DNA from: Myxococcota bacterium
Lineage (GTDB): Bacteria > Myxococcota_A > UBA9160 > UBA4427
Reading direction: 5' to 3'
Assembly: GCA_030748735.1 (NCBI GenBank)
Contig: JASMLK010000043.1
Coordinates: forward strand, 1 to 64,000
Length of the DNA: 64,000 nucleotides
Under the pieces are notes generated by a model. It was not told where the DNA came from. It did not search any database and saw only the letters and a list, made by a program, of their open reading frames with translations. Position 1 is the first letter of the stretch. Each line of letters opens with the position of its first letter. Below, piece after piece: positions 44,243-52,869 of the stretch. The position numbers and the translations under genes were made by a program.

Positions 44243-46486
44243 ATGCCCGGCTCTCCCGACACACAGACCCGCGACACCTTCTGCCGCATCTGCGAATCGC
44301 TCTGCGGACTCGAGGTCGAAGTCGAACGCACGGACTCCGGTGAACGCATCCGCGACATTCGCCCGAACGAGCAGCACGTCGCCACGGGCGGTTTCGCTTG
44401 TTTGAAGGGGCTCCATCAGCACAAGCTCTACGACTCGCCCGATCGGCTCGAGTACCCGGAAAAGCGGGTGGGCGATCGCTGGGAACGCATCTCGTGGGCG
44501 CAGGCGCTCGGTGAGATCGGAGCCAAGGTCGCGAAGCTTCGCGGTGACCACGGTGCGGATTCGATCGGCATGTACGTCGGCACGGCGGCCGGCTTCAGCA
44601 TGCTGCACCCGCTCTTCGCCCAGGGTTTCATGCAGGGACTCGGTTCGAAGAGCATGTATGCGCCGGCGACGCAGGACTGCGCAAACAAGTTTGCGGTCGC
44701 GCACCAGGTCTACGGCTTTCCCTTTTCGCAGCCCTACCCCGACGTCGATCGCACCGAATGCCTGATCATCGTCGGTGCCAACCCCGTGGTTTCGAAGTGG
44801 AGCTTTCTCCAGGTCCCGAACCCGGTGAAGCGGCTGCGCGAAATCCAGGGTCGCGGTGGGCGCGTGATCGTGGTGGACCCGCGGCGAACGGAAACCGCGA
44901 AGATCGCGGGCGAACACGTCTTCATCAAACCCGACACCGACGTTTTCTTCTATCTCTCCTTCTTGAACGTCGTGATCGAACGCGGCGGGGTCGATCGCGC
45001 CCGCGTGGCGCAGCACATGAAGGGCTTCGAAGCCGTCGAAGCGTTGGTGCGTGAGTGGACACCCGAGCGTACCGAGCGCGTGACGCGGATCCCCGCCGAA
45101 ACCCTGCGCGAGATGGTCGACGCCTATCTCGCTGCCAACGGCGCAGCACTCTACAGCTCGACCGGCGTCAACATGGGTACGCGCGGCTCTCTGTGCTTCT
45201 GGTTGCAGGAAGTGATCAATGCGGTGACGGGCAATCTCGATCGGCCCGGTGGCACGTTGATGGGCGAAGGCATCGTCGACTTCGCGCGCTTCGGCGTTCG
45301 CTCGGGCATGTTCATGGACGACAAGACGAGCCGCATCGGTGGCTTCCGTGCCGTGAACGACGCCTTCCCCGGCGGCGTGATGGCCGACGAGATCTTGACC
45401 CCGGGCGATCGCCAGTTGCGCGCGCTCTTCGTGACCGGCGGCAACCCGCTCATCACGATGGCCAACAGCGGCCGACTCGCCAAAGCCTTCGGCGAACTCG
45501 AACTGCTCGTGACCCTCGATATCTACCGCAACGAAACCGGCTCACTCGCACACTACATCCTGCCCTGCACGACGCCCTTCGAGCGCCCCGACATCCTGTT
45601 CGCCTTTCCGCTCTTGATGGGCATGCAGTCGCGTCCCTATTTGCAGGCCACCGAAGCCGTACATGCACCGCGGGGCGAACAGCGAGACGAACCAAGCATC
45701 TACGTCGAACTCGCCAAGGCGTGTGGCAGCCCGATCTTCGGCTCATCGATCGTCCAGAAGCTCTTCGAAGGCACGCGGCGTTTCGATACCCGCAAGCGGA
45801 GCGGCAAGGGAGGCTTGCCCGGCATTCCACAGGAATGGATCTTGAGCCTCCTGCTTCGACTCGGCCGGGTGGGGAGCTACAAGAAGCTCCTCGAATCGCC
45901 GAACGGGGTCGCGCGACCACCCGTGCGCGGCGGCAACTACCTCGGTGAGCGGATCGTGACCGAAGACAAGAAGGTCGACCTGTCACCCGACATCTTGATG
46001 GAAGCCGCCGGCGAACTCGAAACGGCCTTCGAGCGGGAACTCTCCGACAACCGCTTGCGCCTGATCACCAAGCGCACCCACGAAACCCACAATTCGTGGA
46101 CCCATAACATCGAAGAGTTCGTGAGCGGCGAACGCAACACCAATCACCTCTACATGCACCCCGAAGATGCGCGCAAGGCAGGCCTCGAAAACGGTGGCCT
46201 CGCGGACGTGCGGTCGGCGACCGCGACCGTGCGCATTCCCGTGCGCACTCTCTCCGACTTGATGCCCGGCACCGTGGCCATGCCTCACGGTTGGGGACAC
46301 CAGCACGCCGGCGATCTTTCGGTGGCCAGCAAGACCGCCGGCGTGAACGTCAACCTGCTCGCCGCCGATGGACCCGATGCCATCGAGCGGATTGCGGGCA
46401 TGGCGCATCTCACCGGCATTCCGGTGGACGTGTTCCCGGCCGCGGGGCCACGCGCGAAGGACAGCTGGTCGGGGATCGCGGAGTAG
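44243..46486 (+). CDS. Molybdopterin-dependent oxidoreductase with one [4Fe-4S] cluster
   Basis: 747 residues of the DMSO-reductase superfamily. The cluster ligands are Cys14, Cys17, Cys21 and Cys53 (FCRICESLCG, then GGFACLKG). Cys146 in ATQDCANKF is the likely Mo/W ligand by position. Further features: LIIVGANPVVSKWSFLQVPN, VIVVDPRRTETAKIAGEH, LFVTGGNPLITMAN, and the C-terminal cofactor cap (HETHNSWTHN, AMPHGWGHQHAG). There is no Tat signal and no partner subunit gene, so it is a stand-alone cytosolic enzyme. The reaction is not predictable; it is nearest in architecture to Nap/FdhF-like proteins. CAGGA precedes the ATG. Confidence 0.88.
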   Translation: MPGSPDTQTRDTFCRICESLCGLEVEVERTDSGERIRDIRPNEQHVATGGFACLKGLHQHKLYDSPDRLEYPEKRVGDRWERISWAQALGEIGAKVAKLRGDHGADSIGMYVGTAAGFSMLHPLFAQGFMQGLGSKSMYAPATQDCANKFAVAHQVYGFPFSQPYPDVDRTECLIIVGANPVVSKWSFLQVPNPVKRLREIQGRGGRVIVVDPRRTETAKIAGEHVFIKPDTDVFFYLSFLNVVIERGGVDRARVAQHMKGFEAVEALVREWTPERTERVTRIPAETLREMVDAYLAANGAALYSSTGVNMGTRGSLCFWLQEVINAVTGNLDRPGGTLMGEGIVDFARFGVRSGMFMDDKTSRIGGFRAVNDAFPGGVMADEILTPGDRQLRALFVTGGNPLITMANSGRLAKAFGELELLVTLDIYRNETGSLAHYILPCTTPFERPDILFAFPLLMGMQSRPYLQATEAVHAPRGEQRDEPSIYVELAKACGSPIFGSSIVQKLFEGTRRFDTRKRSGKGGLPGIPQEWILSLLLRLGRVGSYKKLLESPNGVARPPVRGGNYLGERIVTEDKKVDLSPDILMEAAGELETAFERELSDNRLRLITKRTHETHNSWTHNIEEFVSGERNTNHLYMHPEDARKAGLENGGLADVRSATATVRIPVRTLSDLMPGTVAMPHGWGHQHAGDLSVASKTAGVNVNLLAADGPDAIERIAGMAHLTGIPVDVFPAAGPRAKDSWSGIAE

Positions 46487-46533
46487 CGGCATCGCGAAGC
46501 GGCAATGGCACAACGCCAGCCCGCGCTCGCCCC

Positions 46534-47400
46534 TCAATTCATCTTCGCGATCACGTCCTCGCTGAAGCGCTGCAGCCCATCGATCTTCTTTTCGAGATCG
46601 TCCGTCATGCCGTGATAGAACGCCCAGGGCATGGTGAGGATGTGGCTCACTCCGCCGTCGCGAAGACGTTCGTAGCCTTCGATGCCTGCGGCGTCACTCG
46701 CGCTGGCCATCACGTCGAAGTGACCTTCGCGACCGAGTTCGCCGCGAAAGCGGTGCACCTTGGCGATGCACTCCAGGATCTCGTCCGTGGTCTGTAGATC
46801 CGACAGCCAGCCGTCGTTTTTCGCAGCGCGTTTGAGCGCGAGATCCGAAATGCCCCCCACCCAGATCGGAACCGGCTTGCTGGGGAACGGTGGGGTGAGC
46901 TTCAAGCGGTCGAAGCGATAGAACTCACCCTCGTGGTCCACCATTTCGCCACTCCAGAGCTTCTTCATCACCTCGATCATCTCGTCGGCGCGAGCACCAC
47001 GGCGGCGGAACTCCTGGCCCATGAGTTCGAACTCGACGTTCGACCAGCCCACGCCAACGGTCATCGTGACGCGGTCGTTCGACATCGCGGCCGCGGTCGC
47101 CACCGTCTTGGCCGCCGCAAAGGGGTTGCGCATCGGCAGCACGAAGACGTTGGTGGTGAAACGCAGGCGCGTCGTCACGGACGAGAGTGCACCCGCGACC
47201 ACCCAGGCGTCGGGGAAGTCGGTGTTCTCGTCGTAGCGCCGTGAACCGTCCTCGGTATAGGGGTATGGCGTGTCGAGGGTCTCCGGATAGACGACGTGAT
47301 CGGAGAACGAGATCGCTTCGTAGCCCGCCTCGTCCGCCGCCTTGGCGAGGGGAACGAGATCCTGGGGTGGCTGAAACATGGCAGAGATCACGAATTTCAT
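46534..47400 (-). CDS. LLM-class F420-dependent oxidoreductase (TIGR03619-like)
   Basis: A 288-residue luciferase-like TIM barrel: AADEAGYEAISFSDHVVYPE, LRFTTNVFVLPMRNPFAAAK, VTMTVGVGWSNVEFELMG and VPIWVGGISDLALKRAAKND. These are typical of mycobacterial-type F420 oxidoreductases; the substrate is unknown. It is convergent with the molybdopterin gene (47 bases between stops). Upstream lies decayed DNA (47447-47941). It is a distant homologue of the LLM at 39216-40199, not its duplicate. Confidence 0.86.
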   Translation of the reverse strand: MKFVISAMFQPPQDLVPLAKAADEAGYEAISFSDHVVYPETLDTPYPYTEDGSRRYDENTDFPDAWVVAGALSSVTTRLRFTTNVFVLPMRNPFAAAKTVATAAAMSNDRVTMTVGVGWSNVEFELMGQEFRRRGARADEMIEVMKKLWSGEMVDHEGEFYRFDRLKLTPPFPSKPVPIWVGGISDLALKRAAKNDGWLSDLQTTDEILECIAKVHRFRGELGREGHFDVMASASDAAGIEGYERLRDGGVSHILTMPWAFYHGMTDDLEKKIDGLQRFSEDVIAKMN

Positions 47401-47446
47401 GGGATCGGGGCCCTCGGAGTGATTGCGGATCGGTTTCTTGCGAGCG

Positions 47447-47640
47447 TCAGGCGCCGTCGCGCGGCGTCACGATTGCGCCGGGGCGGGCACCGGTCGACTT
47501 GCCGCCCTCAAAGGTCGCCACCCCGTTGACCAGGGTGATGCGCACCGAGGCCGGGTCGCGCGTCCAGCGCCAGGTGGTTCCACCCCTACCGTCCGGCACG
47601 TCCCAGGTCTTGTACTTGTCGCGCCGTTCGATTTCGTCGA
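47447..47640 (-). pseudogene. C-terminal tail of an amidohydrolase (D-aminoacylase type)
   Basis: About 60 minus-strand codons ending at TGA 47449-47447: RDKYKTWDVPDGRGGTTWRW, then ASVRITLVNGVATFEGGKST, GARPGAIVTPRDG. The pattern V-N-G-x-x-T-F-x-x-G-K-S-T-G-A-x-P-G is the closing strand of amidohydrolase-3 enzymes. Homology fades near 47640, and no TIM barrel or metal ligands remain. The remnant separates the LLM gene from a short fatty-acid transporter remnant. Confidence 0.65.
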
Positions 47641-47812
47641 GGTCGAATCTGCATGGGCTTCTCCTGGATCTGCGGTTCAGGATGGATTGCCGCGCGGCAG
47701 TCTAACCAACGGAGCAGAACGCTCGCGTGTCGCTACATCATTCGGAGTCAAACGCGAGTCTTCGGGGCGCCGCGAGAGAGGCGCTGCGCTTGCCGCCTCT
47801 AGTCCGGATTCT

Positions 47813-47941
47813 TCATGAAGCCCTGCTGCGAAGCCTGAAAGTGACGAAGGTGAGCCCGATCGCGAATACGAATGCGTCGGGGTCGAAGCGCTCGACGAAC
47901 ACCACGAACGGCTGGGCGAGGCGGTCGAGGATCGGGCGCAT
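47813..47941 (-). pseudogene. N-terminal remnant of an AtoE-like short-chain fatty acid transporter
   Basis: 42 codons from ATG 47941: MRPILDRLAQPFVVFVERFD and PDAFVFAIGLTFVTF, then a non-homologous tail. The R-F-V-x-x-V-E-R-x-x-P-D-A/P-F-V-F-A-I-x-L-T pattern is how AtoE/TIGR00366 transporters (about 440 residues) begin. All later membrane segments are gone. It starts 8 bases after the LEH-like gene ends and was probably co-transcribed with it before the deletion. Confidence 0.55.
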
Positions 47942-47949
47942 GCGACGAA

Positions 47950-48315
47950 TCAGCCGCCGGCGAATTGTGCGGCGTCGAAGTAGTCGCGCCAGCCGCTGAT
48001 CTTGCCGTCGTCGGTGAGTTCGAAGACACCGCAGACGGGGAGCTCGACGGTCTTTTCGTTCATGTGGAGGACGTCGATTCGCTCGTTCATCACGATGTTG
48101 CCGCTCACGACCTGCGTCTTGATCTCGAAGTCGATGCTCTTGCACATCCCGGCAAACATCCCGGAGATGAACTTCCGGATGTCTTCCTTCCCCTTGCACG
48201 CCGGCATCGGGATATTGTGGTAGACGGCGTCTTCGGTGAAGGCGTCCATGATGGCTTCGACGTCGGCTCGGCTCCAGGCCGCACAGAAATCGCGAACGAT
48301 CTGATCTGCATTCAT
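47950..48315 (-). CDS. Limonene-1,2-epoxide hydrolase-like/SnoaL protein
   Basis: 121 residues from ATG 48315, an NTF2-like cone. MNERIDVLHMNEKTVELPVC and DGKISGWRDYFD place Arg79, Asp81 and Asp111 where limonene epoxide hydrolases have their Asp-Arg-Asp water-activating triad; the pattern is close to that family. It probably opens epoxides of small lipophilic compounds in the cytosol. GGGAGG lies 4-9 bases upstream. The gene is divergent from an acyl-CoA synthetase. The triad assignment is by spacing and could be off by one residue for the last Asp. Confidence 0.75.
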   Translation of the reverse strand: MNADQIVRDFCAAWSRADVEAIMDAFTEDAVYHNIPMPACKGKEDIRKFISGMFAGMCKSIDFEIKTQVVSGNIVMNERIDVLHMNEKTVELPVCGVFELTDDGKISGWRDYFDAAQFAGG

Positions 48316-48467
48316 GCTGGGAGGTCCTCGGGGTGAATCGTGAAAAATGACGCGATGGGCCAGCTGGGTTTGCCCTCCGTCGCGGATTGAACGAGGATAG
48401 CCCGCCCGCACGGCGCGTCTCGGACGCCCCGAACCCGTCAGGCCCAACGTCATCGCAAGGAGCCCTC

Positions 48468-50030
48468 ATGAGCGAAGCCAACGACAACTACCCCGGTACG
48501 TTCGCCGCAACGAACCCCGACAAGCCCGCCGTCATCATGGCGGAATCCGGCCAGGTCGTGACCTATGGCGAACTCGACGAAATTGCGAACCGCTTGTCTC
48601 AGTTGTTTCGTGCGGCCGGCCTCGAGCCCGGCGATCACATGGCCTTCTGCATGGAAAACCGCCCAGAATTCCTGCCCATCATGTGGGGCGCCCACTATGC
48701 GGGGCTCTACTACACCGCGGTCAGTTCGCGCCTCACGACCGAAGAAATCGCGTACATCATCGAAGACAGTGGGAGCAAGGCGTTCATCACGAGCCCCTAC
48801 ATGGCCGAGAGTGTTGCCGGTCTCGGAGACGCACTGAACGGGCTGGACGTGAAGCTCAGCGTCGGCGGTGCGCTCGATGGTTTCGATTCATTCGAAGACG
48901 CGATCGCCAGGCACCCCGACGAAGCGCTTCCCAACCGCAGAGAAGCTGTGCCGATGCTCTATTCGTCGGGCACCACGGGCCGTCCCAAGGGCGTGAAGCC
49001 TGGCCTGCCGGACGCCCCGCTCGGAGAGGGTGAACCTCTCATGATGATGGTGAAGTTCCTCTTCGGCGCGAGTGACGAGAGCACGTATCTCTCCCCGGCC
49101 CCGCTCTACCACTCGGCCCCTCTGCGCTACTGCGCCTCGTTCCACCGCATTGGGGCAACGGTCGTGGTGATGGAACGCTTCGACGCGGAAGGCGCACTTG
49201 CAGCCATCGAAAAATACCGCGCGACCCACAGCCAATGGGTACCGACGATGTTCGTCCGCATGCTGAAGCTGCCGGAAGAAACGCGCGCGCGGTACGACGT
49301 TTCGAGTCTCACGTTCGCGGTACATGCCGCAGCCCCCTGCCCCGTCGGCATCAAACGACAGATGTTCGATTGGTGGGGCGAAGTCATTCACGAGTACTAC
49401 GCCGGAACCGAGGGCAATGGCTTCGTCTACTGCAACCCGGCCGACTGGCTGGCGCACCCCGGCAGCGTGGGCAAGCCGATCAACTGCACGGTGCACATCG
49501 TGAACGACGATGGCGAAGAGGTCTCCACCGGAGAAGAAGGCACCGTCTACTTCGAAGGTACGTCGCTTCAGACGTTCGAATACCACAACGACCCGGAGAA
49601 GACGAAGGGCGCGATGCTCGGCAGTTGGAGCACGCTGGGTGACATCGGCAAGCTCGACGAAGACGGTTTCCTCTACTTGACCGACCGCAAAGCCAACATG
49701 ATCATCAGCGGCGGGGTCAACATCTACCCGCAGGAAACCGAGAACGTCCTCACCGTACATCCCAAGGTGCACGACGTTGCAGTCTTCGGTGTCCCGAACA
49801 CCGACTTCGGCGAAGAAGTGAAGGCCGTGGTTCAGCCTGTCGACATGGCCGAAGCCGGTGACACCCTCGAGCGCGAGCTCATCGAATACTGCCGGGAGCA
49901 TCTGGCCGACGTGAAGTGCCCGCGCAGCGTCGACTTCCGCGAAGAGCTTCCGCGGCATCCGACGGGCAAGTTGTACAAGCGCTTGCTCAAGGACGAGTAC
50001 TGGAAGGGGCACGACACGCGGTTGCTGTAG
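48468..50030 (+). CDS. Acyl-CoA synthetase (AMP-binding enzyme)
   Basis: A 520-residue adenylate-forming enzyme: YSSGTTGRPKGVKPGLPDAP (P-loop), EYYAGTEGNGFVYCNPADWL, LGDIGKLDEDGFLYLTDRKA, NMIISGGVNIYPQE, and the catalytic lysine LPRHPTGKLYKRLL near residue 505. The insert LGEGEPLMMM after the P-loop is seen in FadD-like ligases of degradation clusters. It activates a carboxylic acid to its CoA ester. The start at 48468 has AAGGAG 5 bases upstream; the earlier ATG at 48387 has none. A GST gene follows after 82 bases. Confidence 0.92.
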   Translation: MSEANDNYPGTFAATNPDKPAVIMAESGQVVTYGELDEIANRLSQLFRAAGLEPGDHMAFCMENRPEFLPIMWGAHYAGLYYTAVSSRLTTEEIAYIIEDSGSKAFITSPYMAESVAGLGDALNGLDVKLSVGGALDGFDSFEDAIARHPDEALPNRREAVPMLYSSGTTGRPKGVKPGLPDAPLGEGEPLMMMVKFLFGASDESTYLSPAPLYHSAPLRYCASFHRIGATVVVMERFDAEGALAAIEKYRATHSQWVPTMFVRMLKLPEETRARYDVSSLTFAVHAAAPCPVGIKRQMFDWWGEVIHEYYAGTEGNGFVYCNPADWLAHPGSVGKPINCTVHIVNDDGEEVSTGEEGTVYFEGTSLQTFEYHNDPEKTKGAMLGSWSTLGDIGKLDEDGFLYLTDRKANMIISGGVNIYPQETENVLTVHPKVHDVAVFGVPNTDFGEEVKAVVQPVDMAEAGDTLERELIEYCREHLADVKCPRSVDFREELPRHPTGKLYKRLLKDEYWKGHDTRLL

Positions 50031-50112
50031 CGACGTCGCAATTGCGAATCGCCTCGCCGTACGATGGCGACCCAGCTGAGACGCATTCCCCATCCAACCC
50101 GAGGTTCCCGTC

Positions 50113-51027
50113 ATGAGCGAACTGATCCTGCACCACTACGACATGTCGCCCTACGCGGAAAAGATTCGCCTCGCCCTCGGGTTGAAAGGGCTGCCATGGC
50201 GATCGGTGCAGACCCCGATCGTGCTTCCGAAGCCCGACCACTTCGAGCTGACTGGGGGCTATCGGCGCGTTCCCGTGCTGCAGATCGGGGCCGACATCTA
50301 CTGCGACACGCACCTGATCACCCGGGTGCTCGACCAGCTACAACCCGACCCGCCGCTCTCACCGCCCGGTCGTGAAACCGAAGAGATCGCCTTTTCGCGC
50401 TGGGCCGAAACATCGTTCATGATGCTGATCCTCAGCTGCATCGGAATCGGCGGCATCTTCCCGGAAGACTTCATCGAAGATCGCCAACAGAACATGGCGC
50501 CACCTGGCACCGACTTCGCGCAGACGAAGCTCATCGTGCCGACGAAACTCGCGCAGCTTCGCTCCAACCTGACGAGACTCGAAGACCAGTTTGGAGACGG
50601 GCGTGACTTCGTGTTCGGCAGCGAGGTTTGCGGCGCCGATCTGTCCGCCTTCCACACCATCAACATGATGGGGATCCATCCGCGAACGGCTGCACTGCTC
50701 GAAGACACGCCGTGCGTGCGCGCCTGGCTCGAACGCGTGCGCGCGATCGGTCACGGCAAGAGCACACCGATGGAGGCCACGGACGCGATCGCGGTCGCAC
50801 GCGACGCCGAACCGGCTGCTTTCGAAGGCGAACCCGTTCTGCCGGACGGCATGTCGCTGGGCACGCCGGTCATCGTGATCGACGACGAGTACGGCTCGGG
50901 CAACGTGACCGGGCAACTCGCCGCATCGGGCGTACACGACATTGCGATTCGCCGCGAGGGAGAGCGCGCCGGGGAAGTCGTGGTCCACTTCCCGCGCGAG
51001 GCATTTACCGTGATTGCGACGGGTTAG
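50113..51027 (+). CDS. Glutathione S-transferase-like protein with C-terminal extension
   Basis: 304 residues. The thioredoxin-like domain (LILHHYDMSPYAEKIRLALG, then TGGYRRVPVLQIGADIYCDT) is followed by the helical domain (EVCGADLSAFHTINMMGIHP). About 80 extra residues follow (GTPVIVIDDEYGSGNVTGQL, IAIRREGERAGEVVVHFP), a small beta module found in some GST-like proteins of unknown role. No catalytic residue can be assigned with confidence. It is convergent with an SDR gene 22 bases away. Confidence 0.78.
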   Translation: MSELILHHYDMSPYAEKIRLALGLKGLPWRSVQTPIVLPKPDHFELTGGYRRVPVLQIGADIYCDTHLITRVLDQLQPDPPLSPPGRETEEIAFSRWAETSFMMLILSCIGIGGIFPEDFIEDRQQNMAPPGTDFAQTKLIVPTKLAQLRSNLTRLEDQFGDGRDFVFGSEVCGADLSAFHTINMMGIHPRTAALLEDTPCVRAWLERVRAIGHGKSTPMEATDAIAVARDAEPAAFEGEPVLPDGMSLGTPVIVIDDEYGSGNVTGQLAASGVHDIAIRREGERAGEVVVHFPREAFTVIATG

Positions 51028-51049
51028 CAGTCCGCCCCGAGCGGGCCCG

Positions 51050-51886
51050 CTACATCTTGTAGCTGTCGCCCGATGCGCGCACGGTGACGTCGCTGATCGA
51101 AACGCCCCACGGCTGGTTGATCGCGTACACGATCTGGTCCGCGAGCAGCTCCGGGGAAAGCGAGAAGTAGCGGATGTCTTCCTCATCACCGAGGCCGGGC
51201 GGCGGGCTCTCGCTGAGCATCTTTTCGAAGGTCGCCATGAACTCGGCCTCCCCCGCGCCGAGGATCCCGCCCACGGCCGCGGGGTTCAGCACCCCTGCGC
51301 CGAGGCCCGTCATGGGAACCCCCGTAGGTCGAATCGTCGTCACCTTGATTCGCCCGTGGCTTTCCTGGCGCAGAGATTCGGACAGGAAATTCACCGCAGC
51401 CTTCGTCGCACCGTAGACCGCTGCCCCGGACACCGGATAGTTGCCATAAATCGACGAGAGATTGACGATGTGTCCACGGCCCTGCTCGATCATCTGGTCG
51501 TGCACCGCCATGATCCCGTTGAGCACGCCCTTGAAGTTGATGTCGATGCAGCGTTCCCACGCGTCGGCGGCGATCTCGTGGTCGGCGTAGAAGGCGAGCG
51601 GCATCGTGCCGGCGTTGTTCACCATGACGTCGATCGCACCGAAGCTCTCGACCGCAGCAGCGGCCAGTTGCTTCATCTGCGCGCGATCCGTCACATCCGT
51701 GACGACCGAGATGGCCTGTCCACCCGCTCCGGTGATGGACTTCAGCGTGACATCGAGTTCGGCTTCGTTGACATCGGCGGCAACCACCATTGCTCCGAGA
51801 GCTGCGGCCTTCTGCGAAACGAGGCGCCCGAAGCCCCCAGCCGCACCGGTGACGACGACGACCTTGCCTGATACGTGATTCGACAT
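51050..51886 (-). CDS. Short-chain dehydrogenase/reductase
   Basis: 278 residues, classical SDR: cofactor loop VVVTGAAGGFGRLVSQKAAA, Asp40 after the second strand (VVAADVNEA) favouring NAD(H), VMVNNAGTMP, and the active site with Ser in NLSSIYG and YGATKAAVNF (Tyr-x-x-x-Lys). It belongs to the minus-strand run tetR-luxE-luxC-NPD-SDR-SDR and is its last gene, 30 bases after the other SDR. It oxidises an alcohol or reduces a carbonyl; aldehyde from the LuxC/LuxE pair is one candidate substrate (inference). Confidence 0.9.
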   Translation of the reverse strand: MSNHVSGKVVVVTGAAGGFGRLVSQKAAALGAMVVAADVNEAELDVTLKSITGAGGQAISVVTDVTDRAQMKQLAAAAVESFGAIDVMVNNAGTMPLAFYADHEIAADAWERCIDINFKGVLNGIMAVHDQMIEQGRGHIVNLSSIYGNYPVSGAAVYGATKAAVNFLSESLRQESHGRIKVTTIRPTGVPMTGLGAGVLNPAAVGGILGAGEAEFMATFEKMLSESPPPGLGDEEDIRYFSLSPELLADQIVYAINQPWGVSISDVTVRASGDSYKM

Positions 51887-51916
51887 GTTCTTCCCTTCCG
51901 CTGAATTCCGCGATCG

Positions 51917-52711
51917 CTATTCGAACACTGCCGGCATGTCGATATTGAGCTGGGTCAGCCCGCCGTTCACGCCGTAGATCTCACCGGTCACGTAGCTCGC
52001 GGCCGGCGAGGCGAGATAGAGCGCGCACGCGGCGATGTCTTCCACCTTGCCCAATCGCTTCATCGGCGTCTTCGCGAGCATCTGGGCCTCGAACTCGTCG
52101 GTCATGAACCCCTCGAGCGCTTCGGTCAGAACCGATCCCACCGCGATGCCGTTCACGCGAACCTTCGGCGCGAAGTCCTGGGCGAGATTCTTGGTCAGGA
52201 AGGAGAGCGCCGACTTCGCGACGCCATAGGCCGCAAAGCCCCGCGAGTTGAAGCGCCCCGCCACCGAGGAGATGTTGACGATCGCTCCCTGCCCCACGGT
52301 TTCGACCATCTTGGGCACACACAGGCGCGTCATCGCGAGTGCGGTGGTCACGTTGAAGCGAAAGCAGGCGTCGAACTCCGACTCCGTGGTGTCGAGGGTG
52401 GCCTTGGGAGGCCAGCCGCCGGCGTTGTTCACCAGGATGTCGACGCGACCGAACTCGTCGAGCGTCTTGGCCACGAGGTTCTCGCGTTGTTCGGCATCGA
52501 GGACATCGCAAGGAACGACGAGCGCACGCCTTCCCTTTGCGCGGATCTTCTCGGCGGTCGCTTCGAGCTGACTCAGAGTGCGTGCCGACACCACGACGTC
52601 AGCACCCGCATCGGCATATGCGAGTGCGGTACCGGCGCCAATACCGCGCCCCGAACCGGTGACGATCGCCACCTGCCCATCGAGGCGAAAGGAATCGAGA
52701 ATGTTGCTCAT
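51917..52711 (-). CDS. Short-chain dehydrogenase/reductase (FabG/HSDH-like)
   Basis: A 264-residue classical SDR: VAIVTGSGRGIGAGTALAYA, VVSARTLSQLE (Arg after the second strand suggests NADP(H)), ILVNNAGGWPP, Ser in NISSVAG, YGVAKSALSF and the ending SPAASYVTGEIYGVNGG. ATG 52711 is preceded by GGAG; the earlier ATG adds a non-family extension. It is followed by the second SDR, and the upstream NPD gene is 158 bases away. It could be an acyl, steroid or alcohol dehydrogenase. Confidence 0.9.
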   Translation of the reverse strand: MSNILDSFRLDGQVAIVTGSGRGIGAGTALAYADAGADVVVSARTLSQLEATAEKIRAKGRRALVVPCDVLDAEQRENLVAKTLDEFGRVDILVNNAGGWPPKATLDTTESEFDACFRFNVTTALAMTRLCVPKMVETVGQGAIVNISSVAGRFNSRGFAAYGVAKSALSFLTKNLAQDFAPKVRVNGIAVGSVLTEALEGFMTDEFEAQMLAKTPMKRLGKVEDIAACALYLASPAASYVTGEIYGVNGGLTQLNIDMPAVFE

Positions 52712-52869
52712 GAAGGAGGCTCCAGGAGTTGCGGGGTTCGAGATCTTACGGGGCGTCGAGCATGACACAGCGCACCCACCCTTGGAACGATCGCGAGCAC
52801 CCAGAACGAAAACGCGAACCCGCGGTAGCCGCTCTAGTCATGGGTTGCCGCGCGTGCCGCCCTGCCCGC

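Noticed and set aside
52712-52869. Plus-strand small frames between the SDR and NPD genes
   Set aside because: No ribosome binding site and low-complexity arginine-rich translation; nothing else was seen there.
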